The notes under the pieces were generated by a model that did not search any database, had not been told where the DNA came from, and was given only the letters and a program-made list of their open reading frames with translations. This document shows positions 51,963-61,365 of a stretch of DNA of 64,000 nt, piece by piece. The stretch lies in NCBI RefSeq assembly GCF_007004655.1, contig NZ_ML660099.1, positions 143,332 through 207,331 on the forward strand. The letters are read 5' to 3'. Each line of letters starts with the position of its first letter. Position 1 is the stretch's first letter. The DNA comes from Exilibacterium tricleocarpae. Its GTDB lineage: Bacteria > Pseudomonadota > Gammaproteobacteria > Pseudomonadales > Cellvibrionaceae. The translations under genes were made by a program, and so were the position numbers.

Positions 51963-53696
51963 ATGAGTTCGGAAACTGTCTCCCATCTACTATCCCAGTT
52001 CATCCTGCCGGCCCAGGACGTGAAGGCGCTGAGTTTTTGCAAAAGCCCCCGCGCCGCCAAGGTGAAACAGTGGGCGCAGACGTTGCCGGCCACCCGCATG
52101 AACCGTACCGGCGCCCTGCTCTACCAAGCGCTGCCCGAGGTGGTGCGCCTCAACACCAGTGCCGAAAACAGACTCGAGATGCTCGAGGGCCTGCGACCCT
52201 ATGTGCAACAGTGCATCCAGGGGCTGTCGAAGGACTTTCTGAACCAGCCGCTGCTGTTGCCGGAGGGTGCCCTGAAAATGGCGACCGTGGCGCAGGCGTT
52301 ACAAAAACATATGACCAGCGGCTACCTGCTGGTAATTCGCGATTTATGCGCTAAACCGAAGATCAACAAGAGCCCGCTGCTGCAAAAACTGGTGCTCGCC
52401 CTGCACCGCGCGGTTACCGGTCTGGGGCTGTCCCTGTTGCGCAGCTATCAGCTCTACACCCCGGTGCCGGCGCAGTGCTGGCTCAACCTGCACACCCTGT
52501 ACAAACTGGCCGGCAAGTTGGACCTGCTCGAGCAGGTGGTCCCCGATGTCATGGCGACGGATGTGCAGGCCTCCACCATTCAACGCACCTATCTGCGCGC
52601 GTTGATGCTGGCCTGCGCCAGACCCAACCAACTGCGGCAGAACGAGGTCAACGCCCTCTATGAAGCCCTCGGAAACTGGGTCACGCTGGTGAGTTTCAAC
52701 GCGGGGCGGGAACAGCACCGGGAAAACCTGTTTGTGGTGAATCTGTCGGCCGATATCGCCCCCATGTACAAATCCCGCTTCCAGGGCTCGATGGATGACG
52801 ACACCCGCGAACTCGACGTCCGGCAACTGCTGGCGGCGCTCAAGAAACAAAAAGATCACAAAGAGGGCGGTGAGCAGATCATTCCCATCCCCGCTGAAAT
52901 CAGCCCCGCACTGCTCGACCATATTCTCGACACCTGGGGTACAGTGCGCCAGCGCAGTTTCGAACGACGCCTGGCCAACGGCGAACTGGAAGTGACCGTT
53001 GGCATCGCCAGCCTGCACTTCCACATTACCGACGGTCTGCCGTTCACCCGCTTTTTGGGCGACGCCGCCGCACCGGGCCAGGCACCGAGCGCGTTTCGCG
53101 CCCGCGGCGACAGCGGAGAACGCTGGTCGGCGGACAGCTTCGAGACAGCCACCGGCGATGACACCGCCGAAGATATCGGCGCCGCTGCCGCGGTGCATAT
53201 TCTCGATGCCAGCCCCGGCGGTTACTGCCTGGACTGGCGCGAGCAGGTATCGGTACAGGTGCGGGCCGGCGAGGTCTTGGGCCTGCGCGAACCGGGCCGC
53301 AAAAAGTGGAGTATTGCCGTAGTGCGCTGGCTGCGGCAAAATCGCGGCGCCACCCAGTTGGGCGTGCAAATTCTGGCACCCTCGGCCACACCTTACGGCG
53401 CCTGCATGGTGCGCTCGGCCGGCGGCGGCTACACTGAATATATGCGCGTGCTGATGCTGCCGGAACTGCGCGCCGCCAATCGTCCGGCCAGCCTGCTCAC
53501 CGCGGCGGTGCCGTTCCAGGAGTATTGCAAAGTGAAACTGAACCAGCGCGGCGAGGAACAGATCGTACAACTGACCCGCAAAATACTGACTACGGCGTCA
53601 GTCAGCCAATTCAGTTTCCGCCACCTGGACACCGGCAAGAAAAACCAGCAGCAACATCAATCCAAAGAGTTTGCATCGGTCTGGAACAGTGTTTGA
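51963..53696 (+). CDS. PilZ-domain protein linked to FimX
   Basis: A 577-aa cytosolic protein. Most is helical and of no known fold to me. Residues about 340-520 carry a PilZ-like c-di-GMP module with ILDASPGGYCLDWREQVSVQ (the DxSxxG motif) and a second strand set (KWSIAVVRWLRQN). Its place directly upstream of fimX matches Pseudomonas aeruginosa, where a similar large protein (PA4958) precedes fimX. The start ATG 51963 is preferred over GTG 51915 by product character. Probably a c-di-GMP effector acting with FimX. Confidence 0.8.
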   Translation: MSSETVSHLLSQFILPAQDVKALSFCKSPRAAKVKQWAQTLPATRMNRTGALLYQALPEVVRLNTSAENRLEMLEGLRPYVQQCIQGLSKDFLNQPLLLPEGALKMATVAQALQKHMTSGYLLVIRDLCAKPKINKSPLLQKLVLALHRAVTGLGLSLLRSYQLYTPVPAQCWLNLHTLYKLAGKLDLLEQVVPDVMATDVQASTIQRTYLRALMLACARPNQLRQNEVNALYEALGNWVTLVSFNAGREQHRENLFVVNLSADIAPMYKSRFQGSMDDDTRELDVRQLLAALKKQKDHKEGGEQIIPIPAEISPALLDHILDTWGTVRQRSFERRLANGELEVTVGIASLHFHITDGLPFTRFLGDAAAPGQAPSAFRARGDSGERWSADSFETATGDDTAEDIGAAAAVHILDASPGGYCLDWREQVSVQVRAGEVLGLREPGRKKWSIAVVRWLRQNRGATQLGVQILAPSATPYGACMVRSAGGGYTEYMRVLMLPELRAANRPASLLTAAVPFQEYCKVKLNQRGEEQIVQLTRKILTTASVSQFSFRHLDTGKKNQQQHQSKEFASVWNSV

Positions 53697-53950
53697 AAAA
53701 ACTACAGAAAGTCGAAAATTCATGTTGCGGCAGCCGACTGCGCCCCCCAAAATCCATGACCGGAAAGTGATACCCAGTTCGCATTCCAGTTGCACACTCG
53801 TTCAAGAGAACTACCATGGTGCAGTATTTATCGAGTAAGATAGCGGCCACTATTTTCAGCATAATAAATCAACGACCTGAAGATAAACGGTCTTACTGCC
53901 TAGCCTGGCGGTTATCAAGAGGCAAGCGGAAATTAGGTAGCTAGGGCAGT

Positions 53951-56053
53951 ATGAATCCCAACGACACCATCAGATTACTGATTTTGAATGATGCCCGGGA
54001 CGAAGCCGAGCGGCTGGTCAGTATGCTGCGCAACGCCGGCAGACCGAGCCGGGCCCAGCACGTCGACAGCGAAGAAGCACTGGTCAAACTACTCCAGGAA
54101 CAGGTGTGGGAGTTGTTGATCGGCCACGACCAAACCCAAAATATCACCCCTCAGACCGCCATCAAACAGATCAAGCGTCTCAACAAAGATGTGCCGGTGA
54201 TCCTGCAGACCGATGAGGAGGGTTCAAAGCCCATCGTCGACGGTATCAAACAGGGTGCTGCCGATGTCGTGCGACTGGATGAGGACCAGCACCTGCTGCT
54301 GGTCATCCAACGGGAGCTTGAGTGCCGGGAACAGCGCCAACTGCGGCGCAAGACCGACCGCCGCTTTCGCGAAGCGGAGCGCCGCAGCCAACAACTGCTG
54401 GACAGTTCGCGCGACGCCGTGGCCTATATCCAGGACGGTATGTACCTCTACGCCAACGAATCCTTTGCCGAACGCTTCGGTTACGACGACCGCGACGATA
54501 TCGAGTGCATGCCGGTCATCGATATGGTGGCCGACGAGGAACAGGATAAGATCAAGCAGTTCTTCAAGTCGTTCATCCTCAAGGCCGACGACGCCGAGAG
54601 CAGCACGCTGGAATTTACCGGCATCCGTGCCGACGAGAGCAAAGCCACCTTCCATGTCGAGGTGGCCCACGCCATTTACGACGAAGAGCCCTGCATCCAG
54701 TTTATGATGCGCGCCAGTCAGGCCAGCAACGAGGAGCTGGAACAACAGATCAATCAAATCAAACACCAGGATGTGGCGACCGGGCTGTACAACCGCCAGT
54801 ACCTGATGGAAACCCTGGAGCGGGCAGTGGATGCCGCCGCCAACGACAACCGCTCCAGTGTCTTGTTCGACCTCGAGATCGACAATTTCCTCGACAGTGT
54901 CCAGGGCAACCTGGGCGTCGCCGCCGCCGATCAGGTTTTGAGCAATATTGCCACCCTCACCCGCGAGCATTGCAGCGATCGCGATACCCTGGCGCGCTTT
55001 GCCGACGGTAATTTCATGCTGCTGGTGGGCAGTCTCAATGCCGATGCCGCCCTCGATCGCGCCGAGGACCTGTGCCGCAAGATCGAAGACCATATCGTGG
55101 AGGTGGACGGCAAGACCATCCAACTGACCGTCAGCATCGGCATCGCCCTGGTGACCGAGAGTTCCAGCAGTGCCGAAGCGGTGATCGAGCAGGCCATGGA
55201 GGCGGCCGCCAGCGTGCGCAACGAGCACGACCAGCCGGGTGTGGGCAACGGCGCCAAATTGTTCGAGCCGAAGCTCTCGGCCGCGGACATGGAGCACAAA
55301 GACGTCGCCCAGGCCGTGCAGTCGGCGCTCGACAAAGGCCGCTTCCGCTTACTGTTTCAGCCCATTATCAGTCTGCGCGGTTCCGAAGAAGAGCACTACG
55401 AAGTGCTGCTGCGCATGCTCAACGACGCCGACGAAGAGATATCACCGAGCGAATTCCTGGCCACCGCCACACAGATCGGCGCCGCCACCAAGATCGATCG
55501 CTGGGTCATACTCGAGGCCATCAAAGTACTCTCCGAGCATCGCAGCAACGGCAACCGCACCCGCCTGATCGTCAACCTGAGTAGTGACTCGTTGAGCGAC
55601 GCCACTTTGCTGCCCTGGCTGAACGTCGCGTTCAAAGCCGCCAGTCTGCCGACCGACGCCGTGGTGTTCCAGGTCAGCGAGGTGGATGTCACCAACCACC
55701 TCAACGCGGCCAAAGTGTTTGCCACCGGTTTGAAGGAAATGAAAAGCAGTTGCTCGATCAGCAAGTTCGGCTGCTCCCTGAACCCATTCAACACGCTCAA
55801 GCACGTGCCGGCCGAATATATAAAGGTCGACGGCTCTTTCACGCTGGACATTCAGAACAATGGCGAAAGCCCGGAGACCCTGACCAATCTGGTCAAACAA
55901 CTGCACGAGGAAAGCAAAACCACGATTGTTCCCTTTGTTGAAAATGCCAGTGTGCTGTCGACCCTCTGGCAGGCCGGCGTTCACTATATCCAGGGCCACT
56001 ACTTGCAGGCGCCGACCAACAAAATGGACTACGACTTTAATATGGAGAGTTAG
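53951..56053 (+). CDS. fimX: FimX-like REC-PAS-GGDEF-EAL protein (catalytically degenerate)
   Basis: A 700-aa protein with a CheY-like N-terminus (residues 1-120), a PAS domain (about 150-260), a GGDEF domain and an EAL domain. Both active sites are degenerate: LARFADGNFMLL replaces GGDEF (near residue 351), and EVLLRM replaces EALLR (near 482), as in FimX. FimX binds c-di-GMP through its EAL domain and controls type IV pilus assembly at the cell pole. It lies 250 bases downstream of the PilZ gene and ends overlapping the convergent serB by 17 bases. Confidence 0.9.
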   Translation: MNPNDTIRLLILNDARDEAERLVSMLRNAGRPSRAQHVDSEEALVKLLQEQVWELLIGHDQTQNITPQTAIKQIKRLNKDVPVILQTDEEGSKPIVDGIKQGAADVVRLDEDQHLLLVIQRELECREQRQLRRKTDRRFREAERRSQQLLDSSRDAVAYIQDGMYLYANESFAERFGYDDRDDIECMPVIDMVADEEQDKIKQFFKSFILKADDAESSTLEFTGIRADESKATFHVEVAHAIYDEEPCIQFMMRASQASNEELEQQINQIKHQDVATGLYNRQYLMETLERAVDAAANDNRSSVLFDLEIDNFLDSVQGNLGVAAADQVLSNIATLTREHCSDRDTLARFADGNFMLLVGSLNADAALDRAEDLCRKIEDHIVEVDGKTIQLTVSIGIALVTESSSSAEAVIEQAMEAAASVRNEHDQPGVGNGAKLFEPKLSAADMEHKDVAQAVQSALDKGRFRLLFQPIISLRGSEEEHYEVLLRMLNDADEEISPSEFLATATQIGAATKIDRWVILEAIKVLSEHRSNGNRTRLIVNLSSDSLSDATLLPWLNVAFKAASLPTDAVVFQVSEVDVTNHLNAAKVFATGLKEMKSSCSISKFGCSLNPFNTLKHVPAEYIKVDGSFTLDIQNNGESPETLTNLVKQLHEESKTTIVPFVENASVLSTLWQAGVHYIQGHYLQAPTNKMDYDFNMES

Positions 56054-57263
56054 CAACCGCCTCCCTGTCCCTGAGCCCGATCAAGTACAAAATCGCATCC
56101 AAGCCCAAATGCGAAATAGACTGCTTGGCTGAAGCCTTGACCAACGGCTTGGCGCGAAAGGCGATACCGAGACCGGCGATACTCAACATCGGCAGATCAT
56201 TGGCACCGTCGCCGACAGCGATAACCTGCTCGAGTGAGATATTCTCCCGCTGCGCCAGCTCGCGCAACAATTCCGCTTTGCGCCGGCCGTCGACGACGCT
56301 GCCCACCACTGCGCCGGTTACCTTGCCGTCTTTTACCTCCAACTCGTTGGCATAGACATAGTCGATACCGAGTTGGCGCTGTAGATAGTGGCCGAAATAA
56401 TTGAAACCCCCGGATAAAATAGCGGTTTTGTAGCCGAGTTTCTTCAAGGTGCTGATCAGGTGCGCCGCGCCTTCGGTAATCGGCAGTTCAGCGGCAATAT
56501 CGGCCAACACCGCTTCGTCCAGCCCTTGCAGCAACGCCATGCGGCGGGCGAAGCTCTGTTTGAAATCCAGCTCGCCCGCCATCGCCGCCTCGGTAATCGC
56601 CGCAACCTGGGCGCCGACACCGGCGCGCTTGGCCAACTCGTCGATCACCTCCGCCTCGATCAATGTCGAGTCCATATCAAAACACACCAGGCGCCGGTTG
56701 CGGCGAAATACCGTGTCTTCCTGGATGGCGATATCGATGTCCATACGGGTCGACAACTCCATAAAATCCGCCCGCAACGCCGCCAGATCGGCGGGCGTGC
56801 CGCGGGCGGAAAATTCCACGCAGGCCTTGTCCTGGTCCGCCAGCGAGTCCAGCTCGATACGCCCCGACAGGCGATTGATATTGTCGATATTGAGCCCGTG
56901 CCGCACCGCCACCGCGGTCACCTCGGAGATATGCCGGGCGCTGACCTTGCGCGCCAACAGCGTGACGATATGACGCTGCTTGCCCTGCTGGCCGACCCAG
57001 TGACTGTAGCTGTCGGCACCGATCGGCTGGAAACGCACCCGCACCCCCAGTTCATGGGCGCGGTACAAAATGTCCTTCACCACCGGTGACGACTCCGATG
57101 CCGGCGGTATCTCGGCGAGGATGCCAAGCGACAGATAATCGTGGATGACGGCCTGGCCGATATCGAGAATATTGGCCTCGTACTGCGCTAATATCGAGGT
57201 AATGGCTGAGGTCACACCGGGTTGATCCTCGCCGGTGACATTGATCAGTAGTATTTCTTTCAC
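56037..57263 (-). CDS. serB: Phosphoserine phosphatase SerB
   Basis: A 408-aa enzyme for the last step of serine synthesis. The N-terminal ~190 residues hold two ACT-like domains (INVTGEDQPGVTSAITSIL; IVTLLARKVSARHISEV). The haloacid dehalogenase core follows, with nucleophile motif VCFDMDSTLIEAEVIDELA, then ILSGGFNYFG and VIAVGDGANDLPML. The serB-smp divergent pair is conserved in gammaproteobacteria. Serine made here feeds CysE. Confidence 0.95.
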   Translation of the reverse strand: MKEILLINVTGEDQPGVTSAITSILAQYEANILDIGQAVIHDYLSLGILAEIPPASESSPVVKDILYRAHELGVRVRFQPIGADSYSHWVGQQGKQRHIVTLLARKVSARHISEVTAVAVRHGLNIDNINRLSGRIELDSLADQDKACVEFSARGTPADLAALRADFMELSTRMDIDIAIQEDTVFRRNRRLVCFDMDSTLIEAEVIDELAKRAGVGAQVAAITEAAMAGELDFKQSFARRMALLQGLDEAVLADIAAELPITEGAAHLISTLKKLGYKTAILSGGFNYFGHYLQRQLGIDYVYANELEVKDGKVTGAVVGSVVDGRRKAELLRELAQRENISLEQVIAVGDGANDLPMLSIAGLGIAFRAKPLVKASAKQSISHLGLDAILYLIGLRDREAVANSPY

Positions 57264-57429
57264 AAAAAGCGCTCACAGTGGCTGGCGGGTTGGCAGCGGA
57301 TTATATAACGGTTGGGTATAACTTTAGCGGATAATTGAGCTAGAATGCGTAACTGGACTTTGTAACGACGGTTACCCACCACCACAATAATCAACCCTAA
57401 TCACTATTCGGCACACCGCACTGACTTCC

Positions 57430-58560
57430 ATGCCCCCACCGCTCACCACGCTGCTGCGACAGCTCCCGAAGCCTGCTTACCTGTGTCTGGGGGCGATTTT
57501 GGCAATGCTCGCTACGGCTGCCTATGTGCAACACCATATGGCGCGGGAAGTAGCAGACGGGCACAATCGCTATGGCCAGGCGCTGGCCGATATGACTGCG
57601 CAGCAGGCGGTCGAGGCAACACTGAGTAAAGACCTGGTCAGCCTGCAGGTTATTCTGAGCCATGTGGCACAACACAGCGGCGTCGCGACTGCCACCATCC
57701 ACGATGTGGAAAACCGGTTGCTGGTACAGGCCGGTGACTCACCCGGCACCGCGGCGCGGCGCAACTTCACCGCCACCATCACCCTGCAGGATACGGTGGC
57801 GGGCTACGTCACCGTCAGTACGCAGATCAATGCCGATCCGGCCGGTATCTGGCCACCGCTTAGCATCGCGGTCGCGTTGCTGTTGTTGTTCGGCGGCCTG
57901 GCCTGGCAGCGAAACCGGCGCCCATCCGACCTGTCGTTACCGGTGGTCACCCCGGCCCGCGTGGTGGATGAGGTCGTACCCCTGGAGACCGAGCCCCCCA
58001 GGGAATACCACAGTGCGCTGTTGACCCTGCACAGTGCCAACCTGGGCGAACTGCGCCAACAGCTCAATGGCCAGGCCCTGAAACAACTGTTGAGTCAATT
58101 CGAACAACAACTCAACGGTGTAACGGCGCTCTACAACGGCGAATTGCTGCACCTTGACGACCGGTGCCTGCAACTGGTCTTCTACAGCAATAACTCCCGC
58201 GATGAGAGCAGTTTTCACGCCATTTGCGCCGCCCTGCTGATGCTCGGCCTGCAGGGGCGCAGCGAGCAGGCGGTGCAACTGCGCCTGAATGCTGCCGTCA
58301 CCGCGGCTCAGGACAGCGAAGAGACGTTTTACCAGCGCCTGACAACCGGTGTGCAACAGCGCGAGAGCCTCGCCTACCTGGCCCGGGCACCTGTCGATAC
58401 CCTGCTGGTGCAACAGCAGTTGCTGGAACACAGCACACTGCAGCAACGCCTGCAGTTCCTGCCGCTGGAGGACAACCGGCAGTTCCAACGGGTCAGGGAA
58501 ATCGACGAGCCCTATCTCAGCCTGCTGGAAAAACAACGCCGGCAGTTGCTGGCGCTGTAG
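57430..58560 (+). CDS. Smp/AhpA-like inner-membrane protein
   Basis: A 376-aa membrane protein divergent from serB, as E. coli smp (ytjB) is. One membrane segment near the N-terminus (AYLCLGAILAMLATAAYV) and one at about residue 140-158 (WPPLSIAVALLLLFGGLAW) enclose a periplasmic region. The C-terminal ~200 residues are cytosolic and helical (LGELRQQLNGQALKQLLSQF). The C-terminal half is much longer than that of E. coli Smp and matches the position of P. aeruginosa PA4961. The function is unknown. Confidence 0.75.
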   Translation: MPPPLTTLLRQLPKPAYLCLGAILAMLATAAYVQHHMAREVADGHNRYGQALADMTAQQAVEATLSKDLVSLQVILSHVAQHSGVATATIHDVENRLLVQAGDSPGTAARRNFTATITLQDTVAGYVTVSTQINADPAGIWPPLSIAVALLLLFGGLAWQRNRRPSDLSLPVVTPARVVDEVVPLETEPPREYHSALLTLHSANLGELRQQLNGQALKQLLSQFEQQLNGVTALYNGELLHLDDRCLQLVFYSNNSRDESSFHAICAALLMLGLQGRSEQAVQLRLNAAVTAAQDSEETFYQRLTTGVQQRESLAYLARAPVDTLLVQQQLLEHSTLQQRLQFLPLEDNRQFQRVREIDEPYLSLLEKQRRQLLAL

Positions 58561-58692
58561 TCAAAGGCCTGTTGCTGATGGCACTTCCTTTTGCAAATTT
58601 GTGCCAATTGATCGGTCTGGCACTGACTGGGGCTTTCAGTTGGTTCTGCTGGGCCTGACAAAGCGCCAATCCCGGCGCGAAAGGGCAATGCA

Positions 58693-59322
58693 CTACTGCC
58701 CGAAACGCTTGCCGCCACCGTCCAGATAGGCGATTTCCTCAGCGCTCGAGGTGCGCTGCAACACGTCATTGCGGTGGGGGAAGCGTCCAAAGCGCTGGAT
58801 CAGCGCGAGGTGTTCCCGGGCCGAATCGAGAGCACCGCCCAGCAACCCCCGAAAAGGCGGCGGGGCGACACGCTCCAGTTGCTCGTACAGCTGCACCGCA
58901 CGGTGGTGGCACGCCAAATCCTCCGCATGTTGCAACGGCATATAGAGAAACATTGCCTCCACCGGATGCAGTGTCCGATCGATCACCCGGTCCAGTGCCC
59001 ACTGCAGGAGCCCGAGCGCCTGCGCGTCAAACGCAAATGCCCGGGCCTGGCCGCGGTAACAGTGGCGGCTGAACTGATCCAGCACCAACACCGCCGCCAG
59101 ACAGGTCCGCGGCTCCGCCAACGCCTCGGGGGTGGACGCCGCCACCGGCTCGATCCAGTGACCAAAACGCTGCCTGACCGTCTCGTCGTGAAGCCGGCCC
59201 TCGACAAACCAAAACCGCGAGCGCTGCGCCAGTCGACCGGGGTCGCGCTGGCAGTCGTCGAACCAGAAATCCACGATATCCGCAACCGGCAGGTTCTCCA
59301 CACCCTGTGAATCCGTTGTCAT
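58693..59322 (-). CDS. DUF924 family protein
   Basis: A 209-aa cytosolic helical protein with the DUF924 hallmarks: DIVDFWFDD at the start, then LVLDQFSRHCYRGQARAFA and FLYMPLQHAEDLACH, ending with HRNDVLQRTSSAEEIAYL. The family has a TPR-like fold and no agreed function. It stands alone, convergent with the smp-like gene. The region just beyond its stop includes a copy of the 31436 repeat (58601-58619). Confidence 0.88.
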   Translation of the reverse strand: MTTDSQGVENLPVADIVDFWFDDCQRDPGRLAQRSRFWFVEGRLHDETVRQRFGHWIEPVAASTPEALAEPRTCLAAVLVLDQFSRHCYRGQARAFAFDAQALGLLQWALDRVIDRTLHPVEAMFLYMPLQHAEDLACHHRAVQLYEQLERVAPPPFRGLLGGALDSAREHLALIQRFGRFPHRNDVLQRTSSAEEIAYLDGGGKRFGQ

Positions 59323-59416
59323 TGCCGCACCTCGTCATATAAGTGTCACAACCCTGTCACCGATTCGTCACCGGCGCGTCGTCTAATTGCAGACAAAACT
59401 ATAAGTGGTTTTTTCT

Positions 59417-61129
59417 ATGATTAATATCGAACAGGCCGTCACCGATAAATTCCCCGCCTTTTCCCACCAGCCGGCGCTGATTCGCAAGCCGACCCTGACC
59501 CTGCTGCGCAAGCTCACCCACGAGCGGGAAATCAACGACTTTCTCGATCATCACCGCAATATCGAGAGCTTCGAGTTTATCGACAGTGTGTTTGACTATT
59601 TTAATTTCAGCTACGCCGTCAGCGCCAGCGACCGGGACAATATCCCCGCCCAGGGGCGTCTGGTGGTTATCGCCAACCACCCCATCGGTTCGCTCGACGG
59701 CCTGGCCATCCTGCGCCTGGTGGGCGAAGTGCGTCGCGACGTTAAAATCGTCGCCAACGATATGCTGATGAACTTCCGCGCCCTGCAGTCACTGCTGGTG
59801 CCGCTGGACAACATGAACGGCGGCGGCGCCCGGCGCAGTTACCGCGCCGTCCAGGAAGCCCTTGAGCGCGAGGAGGCGGTGATTATCTTTCCCGCCGGCG
59901 AGGTCTCCCGCGCCCGGCCCACCGGCGTGCGCGACACCCGCTGGCGACCGGGCTTTCTGCACTTTGCCCGGCGCGCGGGCGCACCGATTTTGCCGATCCA
60001 TATCGGCGCGAAAAACTCCCTGCTGTTCTATAGTGCCTCCATGCTGTTCAAGCCGCTGGGCACTGCGCTGCTGGCGCGGGAGATGTTCAATAAGCAATCC
60101 CATGTGATTCGATTTCGCATCGGCGAGCCGATCCCGAGCAGCGCCCTGCGCAGCGATCAACTGCACGACAAAGCGCTGTTGAAGCGCCTGAGAAAGCATC
60201 TCTACAAAGTCGGCAAGCGCCACCGCCCGATCTTTGTCACCGAGAAAACCATCGCCCATCCGGAAGACCGCCGGGAACTGCAGCGGGAGCTGAAAAGTGC
60301 CAAGCTGCTCGGTGAAACCCGCGACCAGAACGGCATTTACCTGGCCGATTACCGCAACGACTCGCCCCTGATCAGGGAAATTGGCCGCCTGCGGGAAGTC
60401 GCCTTTCGCAAGGTTGGCGAGGGCACCGGCGCGCGCCGCGATCTGGACCGCTACGACCGGCACTACCGCCACCTGGTGCTCTGGGACCGAGACACCCTGG
60501 AGCTGGCCGGCGCCTACCGGCTGGGCGAAATGGGCAAGCTGCTGACCCGGCAGGGCGAGGACGGACTCTATATTCGCTCTTTATACCGATTTCAGCCTGA
60601 GTTTCGCGGCTATCTGGAACATGGCCTGGAGCTGGGCCGCAGTTTTGTCAACCCATTGTACTGGGGCAAGGCCAGCCTCGATTACCTGTGGCAGGGCATC
60701 GGCGCCTATCTGCGCCATCACCCCGAGGTGCGTTACCTGATCGGTCCGGTCAGCATGAGTGCCGATTATCCCCGCGAGCTGATCGACCCGTTGGTATTCC
60801 ACTACCAAAACCACTACGCCTGTGCCGAGACCCTGGTAAAGGCCAACCAGCCTTATACCATGACGCCCGCCAGCGCGCGCGCTATTGCGGCAAAGTACGG
60901 GCACCTGGACCGCGAAGCGGCCTTTGCGCTGTTGCAAACCACCTTCCAGGAAGCCGGCCAAAAACTGCCGGTGCTGTTTAAGCAGTATGCGGCCCTGTTT
61001 GAAAGCGGTGGTTTTCAACTGCTCGCCTTCAGTGTCGATCCGGATTTTGGGGATTGCCTGGACGGCTTGTTCCTGGCGGACCTGACCAAACTGAAACCGG
61101 CCAAGCGCAAGCGGTATCTGGGTATCTGA
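59417..61129 (+). CDS. olsF: Bifunctional ornithine lipid synthase OlsF-like
   Basis: A 570-aa protein with two acyltransferase domains. The N-terminal half is a PlsC/OlsA-like O-acyltransferase: ANHPIGSLDGLAIL (HxxxxD near residue 88) and IIFPAGEVSRARP. The C-terminal half is an OlsB-like GNAT N-acyltransferase (EIGRLREVAFRKVGEGTGA, LELAGAYRLGEM, YLIGPVSMSADYP). This order is that of OlsF, which makes ornithine lipids from ornithine and two acyl-ACPs, often under phosphate limitation. ATG 59417 is used; GTG 59405 is also in frame. A dyad at 61144-61176 follows the stop. Confidence 0.88.
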   Translation: MINIEQAVTDKFPAFSHQPALIRKPTLTLLRKLTHEREINDFLDHHRNIESFEFIDSVFDYFNFSYAVSASDRDNIPAQGRLVVIANHPIGSLDGLAILRLVGEVRRDVKIVANDMLMNFRALQSLLVPLDNMNGGGARRSYRAVQEALEREEAVIIFPAGEVSRARPTGVRDTRWRPGFLHFARRAGAPILPIHIGAKNSLLFYSASMLFKPLGTALLAREMFNKQSHVIRFRIGEPIPSSALRSDQLHDKALLKRLRKHLYKVGKRHRPIFVTEKTIAHPEDRRELQRELKSAKLLGETRDQNGIYLADYRNDSPLIREIGRLREVAFRKVGEGTGARRDLDRYDRHYRHLVLWDRDTLELAGAYRLGEMGKLLTRQGEDGLYIRSLYRFQPEFRGYLEHGLELGRSFVNPLYWGKASLDYLWQGIGAYLRHHPEVRYLIGPVSMSADYPRELIDPLVFHYQNHYACAETLVKANQPYTMTPASARAIAAKYGHLDREAAFALLQTTFQEAGQKLPVLFKQYAALFESGGFQLLAFSVDPDFGDCLDGLFLADLTKLKPAKRKRYLGI

Positions 61130-61143
61130 AAGCTGCTTTAGAA

Positions 61144-61176
61144 CTGCCGGATACAACCTCCCTGTTGTGCCGGCAG
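61144..61176 (+). other. Inverted repeat after olsF
   Basis: CTGCCGG-AT-ACAAC and GTTGT-GCCGGCAG form a strong stem with a CTCCCT loop, 14 bases past the olsF stop. No T tract follows, so it may be a weak or factor-aided terminator or a 3'-end stabiliser. Confidence 0.5.
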
Positions 61177-61365
61177 GTTGGTATGCGCGGTTCAGTTAAT
61201 TTTCCACAGACAACCCGACCAATTTCACACAGATCCGGGTATAGACTGTGATGTAGTCTATACCCTGCTGTCGCAGTATCGACTGATGCGCGGGCTTTCA
61301 CAACCGGCGGCAGTCGCTCACAGTTGCAGCCGACAGGGAGAAAATCGACGTAGGTAGGGACGACA

